Of a stretch of 31,701 nt of DNA, positions 16,992 through 24,842 are shown piece after piece. Every line of letters starts with the position of its first letter. Positions within the stretch are counted from its first letter, which is position 1. Source of the stretch: an uncultured Lachnospiraceae bacterium (GTDB lineage Bacteria; Bacillota; Clostridia; Lachnospirales; Lachnospiraceae); the NCBI GenBank assembly GCA_946538445.1, contig CAMNGO010000004.1, positions 1 to 31,701 on the forward strand, written 5' to 3'. The notes beneath the pieces are model-generated. The model saw nothing but the letters and a program-made list of their open reading frames with translations. It was not told where the DNA came from and did not search any database. The position numbers and the translations under genes were made by a program.

Positions 16992-18358
16992 ATCGTATCC
17001 TTTGCGACCTCTGCGGCCATATCTACAAACCGCTGTGCCATATCCTTGCAGTTATGAAAATAAAAATGAGGGTAACCCGCCAGAATTCTTCCTTCGATAT
17101 GCAGGCCATCCCAGTATCTGCCGGTGGATTTCTCCAGCACCGCCGCATCACCTGGGTTGGCCGCCTTGGAATAATGAAATTCATGGACACGTACCCGGTC
17201 ACCGGCATGGAGATAGGAACTGTCCGTTCTGGCCTGTAAGGTTACATAGCCAAACTGCATGGACAGACGGTCCGTCATCTGCACATCCGTATCGATCAGG
17301 CCGAGCATAGGCATGCTGCTTCCGTCCGTCTCCACCAGGTTATTGCAGACATACATAAAGCCACCGCACTCTGCAATGATGGGTTTTCCATCATGGGCGG
17401 CCTCCCGGATGGAGCGAAGCATATCCTCATTTTCTGAGAGTTCTTTTCGATAAGTCTCCGGGTATCCCCCGCCCAGATAGATTCCTCCGATATTCTCCGG
17501 AAGCTTCTTGTCATTTACCGGGCTGAAGGGCACCAGCTCAGCACCACATTGCTCCAGGATATCCAGATTCTCCTGATAATAGAAACAGAAGGCCTTATCT
17601 CTGGCCACGGCAATCCTGGCCTTTTTCTCAGGCAGAGGAGGCCTGTCCACACCGGCAAGGCCGGGGGCTCCGGCTCCGATTTCCAGGATTGCATCAAGGT
17701 CAATCCCTTCCTCTGCTGTTTTGCCCAGAGTTTCAATGACCTGGTCCAGGTTCTCAATCTCTGCTGCCGTCATAAGTCCCAGATGCCTGCTCCCGATATG
17801 GATTCCCTCTTTCTGGGGGAAATATCCCACCACCCTGATGGGGAGAGTTTTCTCTATCTCAGGTTTCATCATCTGATACATCCCTTTTGAGCAGCGGTTC
17901 AGAATCACGCCGGCCACAGGGTTATCCCGGTACTCCAGCATCCCTTTGATCAGGGGGATCATGGTGTGAGACATGCCTTTCACATTAATGATCAGGATCA
18001 CCGGAGTTCTGGTCTCCACGGAAACGGTATAGGTGCTTTTGTCACTGGAAATCCCGATTCCGTCATAGTATCCCATGACTCCTTCTACCACGGAAAACTC
18101 CGCAGGGCAGCTGTCCTTAGCCATGAGATATCGCAGATCATCCCCTGTGGAGAAGAAGGGATCGAGATTACGGCACTGCTGTCCGGTGATGTGACTGTGC
18201 AACATAGGGTCGATATAATCCGGTCCGCATTTATAAGGCTGGATCAGGATGCCCCGGTCTGTCAGGGCCTTCAGCACACCGCAGGTTATGCTGGTTTTGC
18301 CGCATCCACTGTTTGCTCCGGCGAACAGGATACGCGGCATCTTTAATCTATCTTCCAT
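16988..18358 (-). CDS. cbiA: Cobyrinate a,c-diamide synthase
   Basis: ATP- and glutamine-dependent amidation of the a and c side chains of cobyrinate. The 456-residue protein starts MEDRLKMPRILFAGANSGCG, where GANSGCGKTS is the P-loop of the dethiobiotin-synthetase-like domain. Further motifs are CGPDYIDPMLH, VVEGVMGYYDG and the amidotransferase domain with IYLGGGYPE, nucleophile Cys in IIAECGGFMYV and HEFHYSKA. I choose the ATG at 18358, with AAAGGA 8 nt upstream and 22 nt after the cobK stop. The open frame extends to 18436, but that part overlaps cobK and does not look like family sequence. CbiB follows with a 4-nt overlap. Confidence 0.96.
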   Translation of the reverse strand: MEDRLKMPRILFAGANSGCGKTSITCGVLKALTDRGILIQPYKCGPDYIDPMLHSHITGQQCRNLDPFFSTGDDLRYLMAKDSCPAEFSVVEGVMGYYDGIGISSDKSTYTVSVETRTPVILIINVKGMSHTMIPLIKGMLEYRDNPVAGVILNRCSKGMYQMMKPEIEKTLPIRVVGYFPQKEGIHIGSRHLGLMTAAEIENLDQVIETLGKTAEEGIDLDAILEIGAGAPGLAGVDRPPLPEKKARIAVARDKAFCFYYQENLDILEQCGAELVPFSPVNDKKLPENIGGIYLGGGYPETYRKELSENEDMLRSIREAAHDGKPIIAECGGFMYVCNNLVETDGSSMPMLGLIDTDVQMTDRLSMQFGYVTLQARTDSSYLHAGDRVRVHEFHYSKAANPGDAAVLEKSTGRYWDGLHIEGRILAGYPHFYFHNCKDMAQRFVDMAAEVAKDTI

Positions 18359-18380
18359 TCGTTCATTCCTTTTTGTCAAT

Positions 18381-19088
18381 TTACTGGTCAGGTCTTCGGA
18401 TGAGGACCATGGTGATCCCCGCTTTCCTGCAGGCATCCACCTTCACATCCACCCCGCCGGTCTTTCCGCTGTCCTTGGAAACCATGACAGCAGCGTCGGT
18501 CTGACGGATCAGGTTGAGATTATCTTCCACAGTATAAGGAGGCATCTGGCCAAATACATGATCTTCCGGATAGCCGGCTTTCCGGCATCCCTCATAGGAG
18601 GTTTCGTTGTCAAGAACCCGGACAAACACTCGTTTTTCTGCATCTTTTACCCCGGCTTCATAGGCGCCGCAGGTATTGACTCCTGTGGTCAGAAGAATGT
18701 TCCCTTCCAGCCGGTTCAGGACATCTATGGCTTCCTCAGTGTCCGCCACCGAGATGATTCTCTCGTAATCATAGGTTAATTGGTTTCTTTCATAACGCAG
18801 GTATTCGATTCCCAGAAGCGCGGTTGCCTCCTTCACGGTCTGCGTAACGATCCTGGCAAATGGATGGGAGGCATCGATGACCCTATCGCAGGGGTTCTTC
18901 CGGAACAGTTCCAGAAAACCATTAAGATCCAGGCGTCCGATATGGACATCAACCTGGTACTCCTCAAGCATCTGCGCTCCCAGATCGGTAGCCACACAGG
19001 CCAGCACTTTATTTTCTTCTTTTAATTGCTCTTTGATCACTTCCCTCGATTCCGAGGTTCCTGCGATCACAATGGTATCATATCTCAT
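18381..19088 (-). CDS. cbiJ: Precorrin-6A / cobalt-precorrin-6A reductase
   Basis: NADPH-dependent reduction of the corrin ring at the precorrin-6 stage (cbiJ in the anaerobic nomenclature, cobK in the aerobic). The 235-residue sequence begins MRYDTIVIAGTSESREVIKE, the family's GTxExRxL motif. It contains VIDASHPFARIVTQTVKEA, a strong signature, ERNQLTY, LLTTGVNTCGAYE, and near the end AAVMVSKDSGKTGGVDVKVD and MVLIRRPD. Length is normal for the family. Lies 57 nt after cbiK and 22 nt before cbiA. The ribosome binding site is weak. Confidence 0.94.
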   Translation of the reverse strand: MRYDTIVIAGTSESREVIKEQLKEENKVLACVATDLGAQMLEEYQVDVHIGRLDLNGFLELFRKNPCDRVIDASHPFARIVTQTVKEATALLGIEYLRYERNQLTYDYERIISVADTEEAIDVLNRLEGNILLTTGVNTCGAYEAGVKDAEKRVFVRVLDNETSYEGCRKAGYPEDHVFGQMPPYTVEDNLNLIRQTDAAVMVSKDSGKTGGVDVKVDACRKAGITMVLIRRPDQ

Positions 19089-19097
19089 TTTTTACTA

Positions 19098-19126
19098 ATT
19101 ATATTACTCTCTTTATATGGTGTCTT
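19098..19126 (-). promoter_or_regulatory. Possible internal promoter before cbiJ
   Basis: On the minus strand, AAGACA (19126-19121) is followed after 17 nt by a perfect TATAAT (19103-19098). Only about 9 nt of leader would remain before the cbiJ start, and AT-rich gaps give such matches by chance, so support is weak. Confidence 0.25.
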
Positions 19127-19145
19127 GATTGCCGGTGTCACCCTC

Positions 19146-19934
19146 TCAGATCTGGTCTGCCGACCCCAGATGGTCCGCAAACAAGCGGGCAATGGCATCA
19201 AATTCTCCCAGGCCGATCACGAAGGGTTCCACCTGGAAACCGTTTTTAATGAGGATGGATTTCCAGGAATCCTCCTCATCCCCGGCCAGGTCTTCTCTGG
19301 CATGAAGCCCTGCCACGATCAGCAAGGGCATCAATAACACTTTCTCCACATGAGTTCTTTTCAGACGTCGGAGAATATAATCCAGTTTCGGAAAACCTTC
19401 CACGGTTGCCATGAAGGTATTATTATAACCCATATCGCGCAGCATATCCTCAAACATAAAGTAGGTGCTGTTGGCAGAATGCTCGGATCCGTGACCCATC
19501 AGCACAAGAGCATCATTTTCTCCCAGGCGGTCTTTGACCTGATCCATAACGGCCTTGCAGACACTCTCATAATCACTCTCATCACTGAGCAATGGTTTCC
19601 CGATCCGAATCACAGGGATCTTATCCTTATAGTTCATTAATATGGCTGCCAGTTTATCATATTCGATTCCTCCGATGATGTGGGTGGGCTGGCAGACTAC
19701 TTCCTCATAACCTTCCGCCACCAGGTATTCCATCACATCCTCAGGATTCATAATCGTGATATTCTGTGTTTTCTTCAGTTTACGGATGATCATGCCGGAG
19801 GTAAATGCCCGGTAAAAATCATAATCCGGATATGCTTTCTTACAGGTTTCTTCTATGTTTACAATGGCACCTATAGCACCCTCATAGGTGGTGCCGAAAC
19901 TAACAACAACCAAAGCTTTTTTCATTTGTTTCAC
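19146..19934 (-). CDS. cbiK: Sirohydrochlorin cobaltochelatase (anaerobic CbiK type)
   Basis: Inserts Co2+ into sirohydrochlorin, the committing step of the anaerobic cobalamin pathway. The 262-residue protein has the two-lobed chelatase fold: MKKALVVVSFGTTYEGAIGA at the start, and predicted metal ligands His148 (MGHGSEHSAN), Glu179 (ATVEGFP) and His211 (GLHAREDLAGDE), which correspond to the histidine/glutamate site of enteric CbiK. No signal peptide is seen, so it is cytoplasmic rather than the exported haem-associated form. It starts with GTG at 19934, which overlaps the cbiE-cbiT stop by 4 nt (GTGA). GGAGGA is 8 nt upstream, and this favours the GTG over the ATG three codons later. Confidence 0.96.
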   Translation of the reverse strand: MKQMKKALVVVSFGTTYEGAIGAIVNIEETCKKAYPDYDFYRAFTSGMIIRKLKKTQNITIMNPEDVMEYLVAEGYEEVVCQPTHIIGGIEYDKLAAILMNYKDKIPVIRIGKPLLSDESDYESVCKAVMDQVKDRLGENDALVLMGHGSEHSANSTYFMFEDMLRDMGYNNTFMATVEGFPKLDYILRRLKRTHVEKVLLMPLLIVAGLHAREDLAGDEEDSWKSILIKNGFQVEPFVIGLGEFDAIARLFADHLGSADQI

Positions 19935-21172
19935 GAAACGGTTCCTCCTATAAAACCGGTGAAGAGCATCACCGGATTGTTTGTATCCACGATATGGTAG
20001 CCGCCGATCTTGCGGCTTCGGCCGACTGTGGCCTGGATCATATCATAATCCGGATCATATTTGCCCATGATCTCACTGGTTTCTGCGATGGTTTCTATGG
20101 TCACCGCAGACACTGTCACCTGCACCGGTTTGTCAAAAGCGGCGATGATTTCCATGATCTGAGCCAGCCTGCCTCCGCTCCCCCCGATAAATACCTTGTC
20201 GGGAACCGGCAGTTTTCTAACTGTCTCAGCAGCATCCCCGCTCCAGATGGTCAGATTGTCCACGGAGAACTTTTCCTTGTTTTTCTGAATCAGAGACAAG
20301 GCAAGTTCATTTCTTTCCACTGCATGGACCTGGCCGAAGGGCACCTGTCTGGCACACTCGATGGATATGGACCCGGTACCTGCGCCTACATCCCATACGA
20401 TATCATCCGGGTGAAGCCTCATTTTATGCAGAATAAGAACACGGATTTCTTCCTTGGTCATGGGCGTTTTGTCCCGCTCAAAGTCCTCATCTCTTAAAAA
20501 ACACGGCCTCATGATCTTTCTGGGGGCAGGATTTTTTATCATGGCCACACAGAGGGAGGGGTATTCATGTTTTACCATCTCCCCAGGGCTGCCGGACAAA
20601 AGCACCTGATCTTCATAAGAAAGGTTAGAACCTGCATATACCGTCACATCATCAAGATGGTAATCCAGCATAATCTGTGAGAGCCAGGCCGGGCCCTGAT
20701 CTTTGCTGCACAGGAAAAACACCTTGGAATTCTCTGTGACATTTAATGCGATGGAACCCCTGCTGCGGTTCCTCCCATGAACACTCAGAAGCAAAGCATC
20801 CTCCATGGTCTCACCGAAGGCTGCTCCCAGCATCTGAAGGGATCCGATTCCCGGGATAACTTCGATCTCCCAGTCTATGCTGACGGGATCATTCAGTATG
20901 GTTTTATACATGCTGTACATCAGCGGGTCCCCACTGACGGTCAGCACTACATCCTTATCTTCCTGTAATCTCTGATCGATCAGAGCGATCGTGTCTTTAA
21001 TCTTACCCATCGCTTCAAAACAGGTTGTCTCACTGGGACAGTATTCCTGCAGCATGGGAAGAAGCCTTCTGGCAGCAATGACGGTATGGGCTTTTTCCAT
21101 CTTCTCTTTGGCAATCGGCATAAAATATCCGGGACTGCCCGGACCGATTCCTACTACAGTCAGCGAACTCAT
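19931..21172 (-). CDS. cbiET: Fused cobalt-precorrin-7 C5-methyltransferase / C15-methyltransferase (CbiE-CbiT, CobL-like)
   Basis: One 413-residue chain for methylation at C5 (CbiE) and for methylation at C15 with decarboxylation (CbiT). Residues 1-210 are a tetrapyrrole methylase: MSSLTVVGIGPGSPGYFMPI, VLTVSGDPLMYSMYK and VIPGIGSLQMLGAAFG. Residues about 225-413 are a class I SAM methyltransferase: FERDKTPMTKEEIRVLILHK, DVGAGTGSISIECARQ, AVERNELALSLI and DKVFIGGSGGRLAQIM. This fusion matches aerobic CobL in layout. The ATG lies 3 nt after the cbiD stop, with AGGAGA inside the cbiD 3' end as ribosome binding site, and its stop overlaps cbiK. Confidence 0.95.
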   Translation of the reverse strand: MSSLTVVGIGPGSPGYFMPIAKEKMEKAHTVIAARRLLPMLQEYCPSETTCFEAMGKIKDTIALIDQRLQEDKDVVLTVSGDPLMYSMYKTILNDPVSIDWEIEVIPGIGSLQMLGAAFGETMEDALLLSVHGRNRSRGSIALNVTENSKVFFLCSKDQGPAWLSQIMLDYHLDDVTVYAGSNLSYEDQVLLSGSPGEMVKHEYPSLCVAMIKNPAPRKIMRPCFLRDEDFERDKTPMTKEEIRVLILHKMRLHPDDIVWDVGAGTGSISIECARQVPFGQVHAVERNELALSLIQKNKEKFSVDNLTIWSGDAAETVRKLPVPDKVFIGGSGGRLAQIMEIIAAFDKPVQVTVSAVTIETIAETSEIMGKYDPDYDMIQATVGRSRKIGGYHIVDTNNPVMLFTGFIGGTVS

Positions 21173-21175
21173 GGA

Positions 21176-22258
21176 TTATCTCCTTTTTAACACTTTGTCA
21201 AGTACCTGGTGGGCATTTTCGCTTTCGGCGAGTACGTTATTCTTGCTATCCAGTAGGATTATACCTACTTCCGCCATCTGGTGGGCTGTCTTCATGCAAC
21301 AAAGGGAAGCCTTCTGAGCGATGTCCGGCCAGATGTCCCCGTAGCCTTCTTCCTCCACCACTTCCATGGCAGATTTGGTCGTGTAGCAGTCATAAATCTT
21401 CCGGATCACTTCCACCGGTGCGCCATGCAGAGCCACATGGGTACAGATAGTCTCAATCCTGCCATCCGCTACATGGCTATGGGTATTCATGGTTCCGGAA
21501 GCCACTTTGACCAGTTTTCCCACGAATCCACCGATCAGTATGCTGGTAAATCCCAGCTCAACTGCCTCCTCGATCATATATCCGATATAATTGCTCACCT
21601 GAAGGATGCATTTGAATTCTCCGTAAAGCTCTTTTAATGCATTCTCCCCTGTGGTTCCCAGGACAAAGAGGATCTCATGAAAGCCTTGTTTTGCATACAT
21701 CTGAAGTTCTGCCAACAAGGAATCCTTCATAGCTTCCTCGCTCATGGGCCGGACGATACCGGTGGTTCCCAGCACAGACAGTCCCCCCACAATTCCAAGC
21801 CTGGGGTTGAAGGTCTTCCGGGCAATGGTCTCCCCGCCCGGTATGCGGACAGTCACGATGGCAGCTTTCTCCCCGATGATCTTCCGCAGGGCCTTCTCCG
21901 CCATCTGCCTGGGGACAGGATTGATGGCCCAGTCGCCCGGAGGAATCTTCAGTCCTTCCTGTGTGACCATGCCGATTCCTTCTCCTCCGATGAAACGGAT
22001 GGGGCCATCCTCCTTAAGTATCTCAACGGATGTGATGATCTTACTGCCATGGGTGACATCGGGATCATCCCCGGCGTCTTTGATGATGCCACAGGCTCCT
22101 TCCCCCTCGGGGATTACTTCCAGATATAATGTTTTTCCGATGGGGGTCTCCACCTCAATGATATCCGGGCAGCGTCCTGTCATCTGCCATATGGCAGATG
22201 CCGCTGCACCTCCTGTCATGCAGGAACCGGTGGATACTCCCTCTCTCAGTTTTTTCAT
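21176..22258 (-). CDS. cbiD: Cobalt-precorrin-5B C1-methyltransferase
   Basis: Methylates C1 of cobalt-precorrin-5B; a fold unrelated to the other pathway methylases. The 360 residues begin MKKLREGVSTGSCMTGGAAA (family LR-x-G-x-TTGxCA motif). They include VIPEGEGACGIIKDAGDDPD, GIGMVTQEGLKIPPGDWAIN, LSVLGTTGIVRPMSEEA and LIGGFVGKLVKVASGTMNTH, all family-specific. It follows cbiC after a 33-nt gap that is almost wholly a 17-bp tandem duplication (22261-22294). That duplication creates a 7-codon leader frame whose stop overlaps the cbiD ATG. Confidence 0.96.
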   Translation of the reverse strand: MKKLREGVSTGSCMTGGAAASAIWQMTGRCPDIIEVETPIGKTLYLEVIPEGEGACGIIKDAGDDPDVTHGSKIITSVEILKEDGPIRFIGGEGIGMVTQEGLKIPPGDWAINPVPRQMAEKALRKIIGEKAAIVTVRIPGGETIARKTFNPRLGIVGGLSVLGTTGIVRPMSEEAMKDSLLAELQMYAKQGFHEILFVLGTTGENALKELYGEFKCILQVSNYIGYMIEEAVELGFTSILIGGFVGKLVKVASGTMNTHSHVADGRIETICTHVALHGAPVEVIRKIYDCYTTKSAMEVVEEEGYGDIWPDIAQKASLCCMKTAHQMAEVGIILLDSKNNVLAESENAHQVLDKVLKRR

Positions 22259-22260
22259 AA

Positions 22261-22294
22261 TGAATTACTTCTCTTCATGAATTACTTCTCTTCA
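22261..22294 (-). repeat. Perfect 17-bp tandem duplication between cbiC and cbiD
   Basis: Two exact adjacent copies of TGAAGAGAAGTAATTCA (minus strand), 22294-22278 and 22277-22261. The first copy begins with the cbiC stop codon. The junction creates an ATG that opens a frame of seven codons (MKRSNSL) ending in a TGA that overlaps the cbiD start by ATGA. Each copy carries a weak AGAGAAG ribosome-binding-like stretch. Confidence 0.9.
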
Positions 22295-22918
22295 CATCTG
22301 ATACAGCATAGCATTGCAGATGGTGGCTGCGATATTGCTTCCGCCTTTTCTTCCCCTTGGAACGATGTAAGGAACTCCCGCTTCCATGATCAGTTCCTTG
22401 GATTCCACTACATTTACAAATCCTACGGGGGCACCGATGATCAAGGCCGGTTTCACCTGGCCCTCACGGATCATCTCATACAGACGGATCAGGGCTGTGG
22501 GAGCATTACCAATGGCGAAAATCACTTCTCCCTCCAGGGCAGCCCCGCGTTCCATACAGATAGCAGCACGGGTTACCCCTCTTTCCTTGGCCTCCGCAGC
22601 TACATCTTCATCGGCCATGAAGCAATAAGCTTCCCCGCCGAATTCCGACAGTTTTCTCTTGTTGATTCCCGACCATGCCATGCGGGTATCGGTCACGATA
22701 TGGGCTCCTCGAGCGATGGCTTCCATACCGATCCTGGCCGCATTCTCGGAAAAGCACAGATTATCCGCATAGTCGAAATCAGCAGAAGTATGAATACAAC
22801 GTTTCACGATGGAGAATTCCGGCTCGGGCCAGGTACGCCCGTTCAGCTCGCTGGTGATGATCTCCATACTTCTCTTCTCTATATCCGCAGGTTTAACGAT
22901 CTCTATATTATCTAACAC
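22292..22918 (-). CDS. cbiC: Precorrin-8X / cobalt-precorrin-8 methylmutase
   Basis: Moves the C11 methyl group to C12 to give (cobalt-)cobyrinate. The 208-residue protein contains the catalytic His43 in VKRCIHTSADFDYADN, ARGAHIVTDTRMAWSGINK, IAIGNAPTALIRLYEMI-type sequence (here VIFAIGNAPTALIRLYEM) and PVGFVNVVESKELIME near the end, all hallmark CbiC/CobH motifs. The start is GTG at 22918, 6 nt after GGAGG. It sits 15 nt downstream of cobT. Confidence 0.96.
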   Translation of the reverse strand: MLDNIEIVKPADIEKRSMEIITSELNGRTWPEPEFSIVKRCIHTSADFDYADNLCFSENAARIGMEAIARGAHIVTDTRMAWSGINKRKLSEFGGEAYCFMADEDVAAEAKERGVTRAAICMERGAALEGEVIFAIGNAPTALIRLYEMIREGQVKPALIIGAPVGFVNVVESKELIMEAGVPYIVPRGRKGGSNIAATICNAMLYQM

Positions 22919-22933
22919 TGTAGTCCTCCTTTA

Positions 22934-23992
22934 TTAATCCAGTTCCTCATAGGTACCGAAATTCGTCTGCTCAAAGCTGGGCAGTTCCCAGTACGCCTTG
23001 AAGGCATAATCAGCGATGGTAAATCCCATGACGGCGCCGGTTCCTTCTCCCAGACACATGTTTGCCAGGATGTAAGGTTGTTTACCCATGGCATCCAGTA
23101 CCAGATGTCCTGCCGGCTCATTGGAACAATGGGACGGGAAGACATAGGGAGAGCACTGAGGTGCGATTCTTGTAGCCACCAGGGCAGCGATGGAGGAAAT
23201 GAAACCATCAATAAAAATAGGGACATTCAGTGCCGCCGCACCGATAAAGCATCCCACCAGCCCGGCGATATCCAGACCACCCACCTTGGACAGCACGTCG
23301 ATGGGATCTTCCTTATCCACATGGTTGACGGCAATGCTGTCTTTGATAACCTGGATCTTATTTTCCAGATCCTTGCTGGTAAGACCTGCCCCTTTACCGG
23401 TCACTTTCTCAACGGACTGATCAAGCAACACGGAACAGATGGCACTGCTGGTGGAAGTGTTTCCAATCCCCATCTCACCCGTGGCAAATAAATTATATCC
23501 TTTATCTTTCAGAGTCTCCACCATCTCAATACCCACTTCGATGGCCTTGATGGCTTCCTCTCTGGTCATGGCCGGACCCTTTCTCATATTGTCCGTACCG
23601 TACTTGATCTTGCGGGAAATCACCTTAGGATTATCGCAGTCTGTGACGATCCCGATGTCCACCGGGTATACGTCGGCTCCGCTCATGCCGGACATGATGC
23701 AGATGGTGGCGTTATGTTTTGTCATATTTTCCGTCACGGTCTTTGTCACTTCCTGCCCGGTCTGGGTTACACCTTCTGCCACCACACCATTGTCAGCGGC
23801 CATAACGATCACGGCCTTTTTCCCGATGTGCGGCTCTTTTTCTCTGTAGATTCCTGCAAATGAAATGACCATCTCCTCCAGTCTTCCCAAACTGTGGAGG
23901 GGTTTCCCCAAGGTATTCCATCTTGCACTTGTATATTGCATCGCTTCCTCATCGAGGGGCGTAATCCGATCAATCGCTTCCTGTAATGTCAT
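22934..23992 (-). CDS. cobT: Nicotinate-nucleotide--dimethylbenzimidazole phosphoribosyltransferase
   Basis: Activates the lower-ligand base as its alpha-ribotide. The 352-residue protein matches the family through PLHSLGRLEEM, VIVMAADNGVVAEGVTQTGQ, FATGEMGIGNTSTSSAICS, GGLDIAGLVGCFIGAA and LCLGEGTGAVMGF, in which Glu316 corresponds to the catalytic glutamate of enteric CobT. Which base it prefers (5,6-dimethylbenzimidazole, adenine, phenolics) cannot be read from the sequence. No bluB or bza genes for base synthesis are visible. cobS lies 30 nt upstream. cobU, which often accompanies cobT/cobS, is absent here. Confidence 0.97.
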   Translation of the reverse strand: MTLQEAIDRITPLDEEAMQYTSARWNTLGKPLHSLGRLEEMVISFAGIYREKEPHIGKKAVIVMAADNGVVAEGVTQTGQEVTKTVTENMTKHNATICIMSGMSGADVYPVDIGIVTDCDNPKVISRKIKYGTDNMRKGPAMTREEAIKAIEVGIEMVETLKDKGYNLFATGEMGIGNTSTSSAICSVLLDQSVEKVTGKGAGLTSKDLENKIQVIKDSIAVNHVDKEDPIDVLSKVGGLDIAGLVGCFIGAAALNVPIFIDGFISSIAALVATRIAPQCSPYVFPSHCSNEPAGHLVLDAMGKQPYILANMCLGEGTGAVMGFTIADYAFKAYWELPSFEQTNFGTYEELD

Positions 23993-24022
23993 TTCCTAAC
24001 CTTACCCTTTCTGTATTACAGA

Positions 24023-24829
24023 TTATAACAACTCTATGATCCGGCTGGAGATTCCAATGGGAAATCCCCGGAATCTTATGATAACCAAAACCATCAGGAG
24101 AAGCAGGACTTCCGCCAATTCGCTTCCCGCACCCATGACGTCCCCTGTAATCCCGCCAATCTTGCCGGTGATATATACCCGGAAGAGATAGGCGAATCCA
24201 AAAAGCAGCCCATACATGAGGATACCCCACCAGGCATATGCCGCAAACATGGCAGCAATTCCCAGGACCATGGTCCCGATCAGGGTTCCGAAGGAGATGG
24301 TTCCCACATAGATCCCAATCCCTTTTTCCCTTGGATAGATTGCTTTATAGACGATGGCCCCCTGCACCATCTTTCCTGCGATGGGCATCATGAGGATCAT
24401 CAAGGGGATAAACTTCTCATATTCCGCCACAAAGGTATACAAACCACAGACCTTAAGCATGATGTCAAAGCACATGGCGATGGCACCGTTGGTGCCGATG
24501 CGGCTGTCCTTCATGATTTCCAGCATCCGCTCCCTTGTCCTGGCAGAATAGATTCCGTCCGCTGTATCGGACAGGCCATCCAGATGGAAGGCTCCGGTGA
24601 CACAGAAATTGGCAAGCAGGGCAAAAATGATGCCGAAAACAGGAGGAAGGATAAGGCGAACCAGCAGATATACCGCCATGTCCACGATTCCGATGATCAG
24701 ACCCACCACAGGATAGTAGAGAAAGCCCTTGTGCATATCTTCGTCCTTGACCTCGCCCAGATCCACATTGACAGGAATCCTGGTCATGAATCCCAGGGTC
24801 AGCAAGAACCGTTTGATCTGTGTTTTCAT
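24023..24829 (-). CDS. cobS: Cobalamin synthase (adenosylcobinamide-GDP ribazoletransferase)
   Basis: Polytopic membrane enzyme that joins adenosylcobinamide-GDP to the alpha-ribotide of the lower ligand. The 268 residues show FLLTLGFMTRIPVNVDLGEV, GFLYYPVVGLIIG, the DGLSDTADGI motif in GAFHLDGLSDTADGIYS, SRIGTNGAIAM and a C-terminal GDVMGAGSELAEVLLLL. About six to seven hydrophobic helices are evident. GGAGG is 4 nt before the ATG, and the gene is 13 nt after the hemC-cobA-hemD fusion. It needs CobU's product, and no CobU gene is present in the window. Confidence 0.96.
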   Translation of the reverse strand: MKTQIKRFLLTLGFMTRIPVNVDLGEVKDEDMHKGFLYYPVVGLIIGIVDMAVYLLVRLILPPVFGIIFALLANFCVTGAFHLDGLSDTADGIYSARTRERMLEIMKDSRIGTNGAIAMCFDIMLKVCGLYTFVAEYEKFIPLMILMMPIAGKMVQGAIVYKAIYPREKGIGIYVGTISFGTLIGTMVLGIAAMFAAYAWWGILMYGLLFGFAYLFRVYITGKIGGITGDVMGAGSELAEVLLLLMVLVIIRFRGFPIGISSRIIELL

Positions 24830-24842
24830 ATGTCCTCCCGCT

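Noticed and set aside
18359..18436. Longer CbiA start 26 codons upstream
   Set aside because: It overlaps the end of cbiJ by more than 50 bases in another frame, and the family sequence begins just before the P-loop at the 18358 start.
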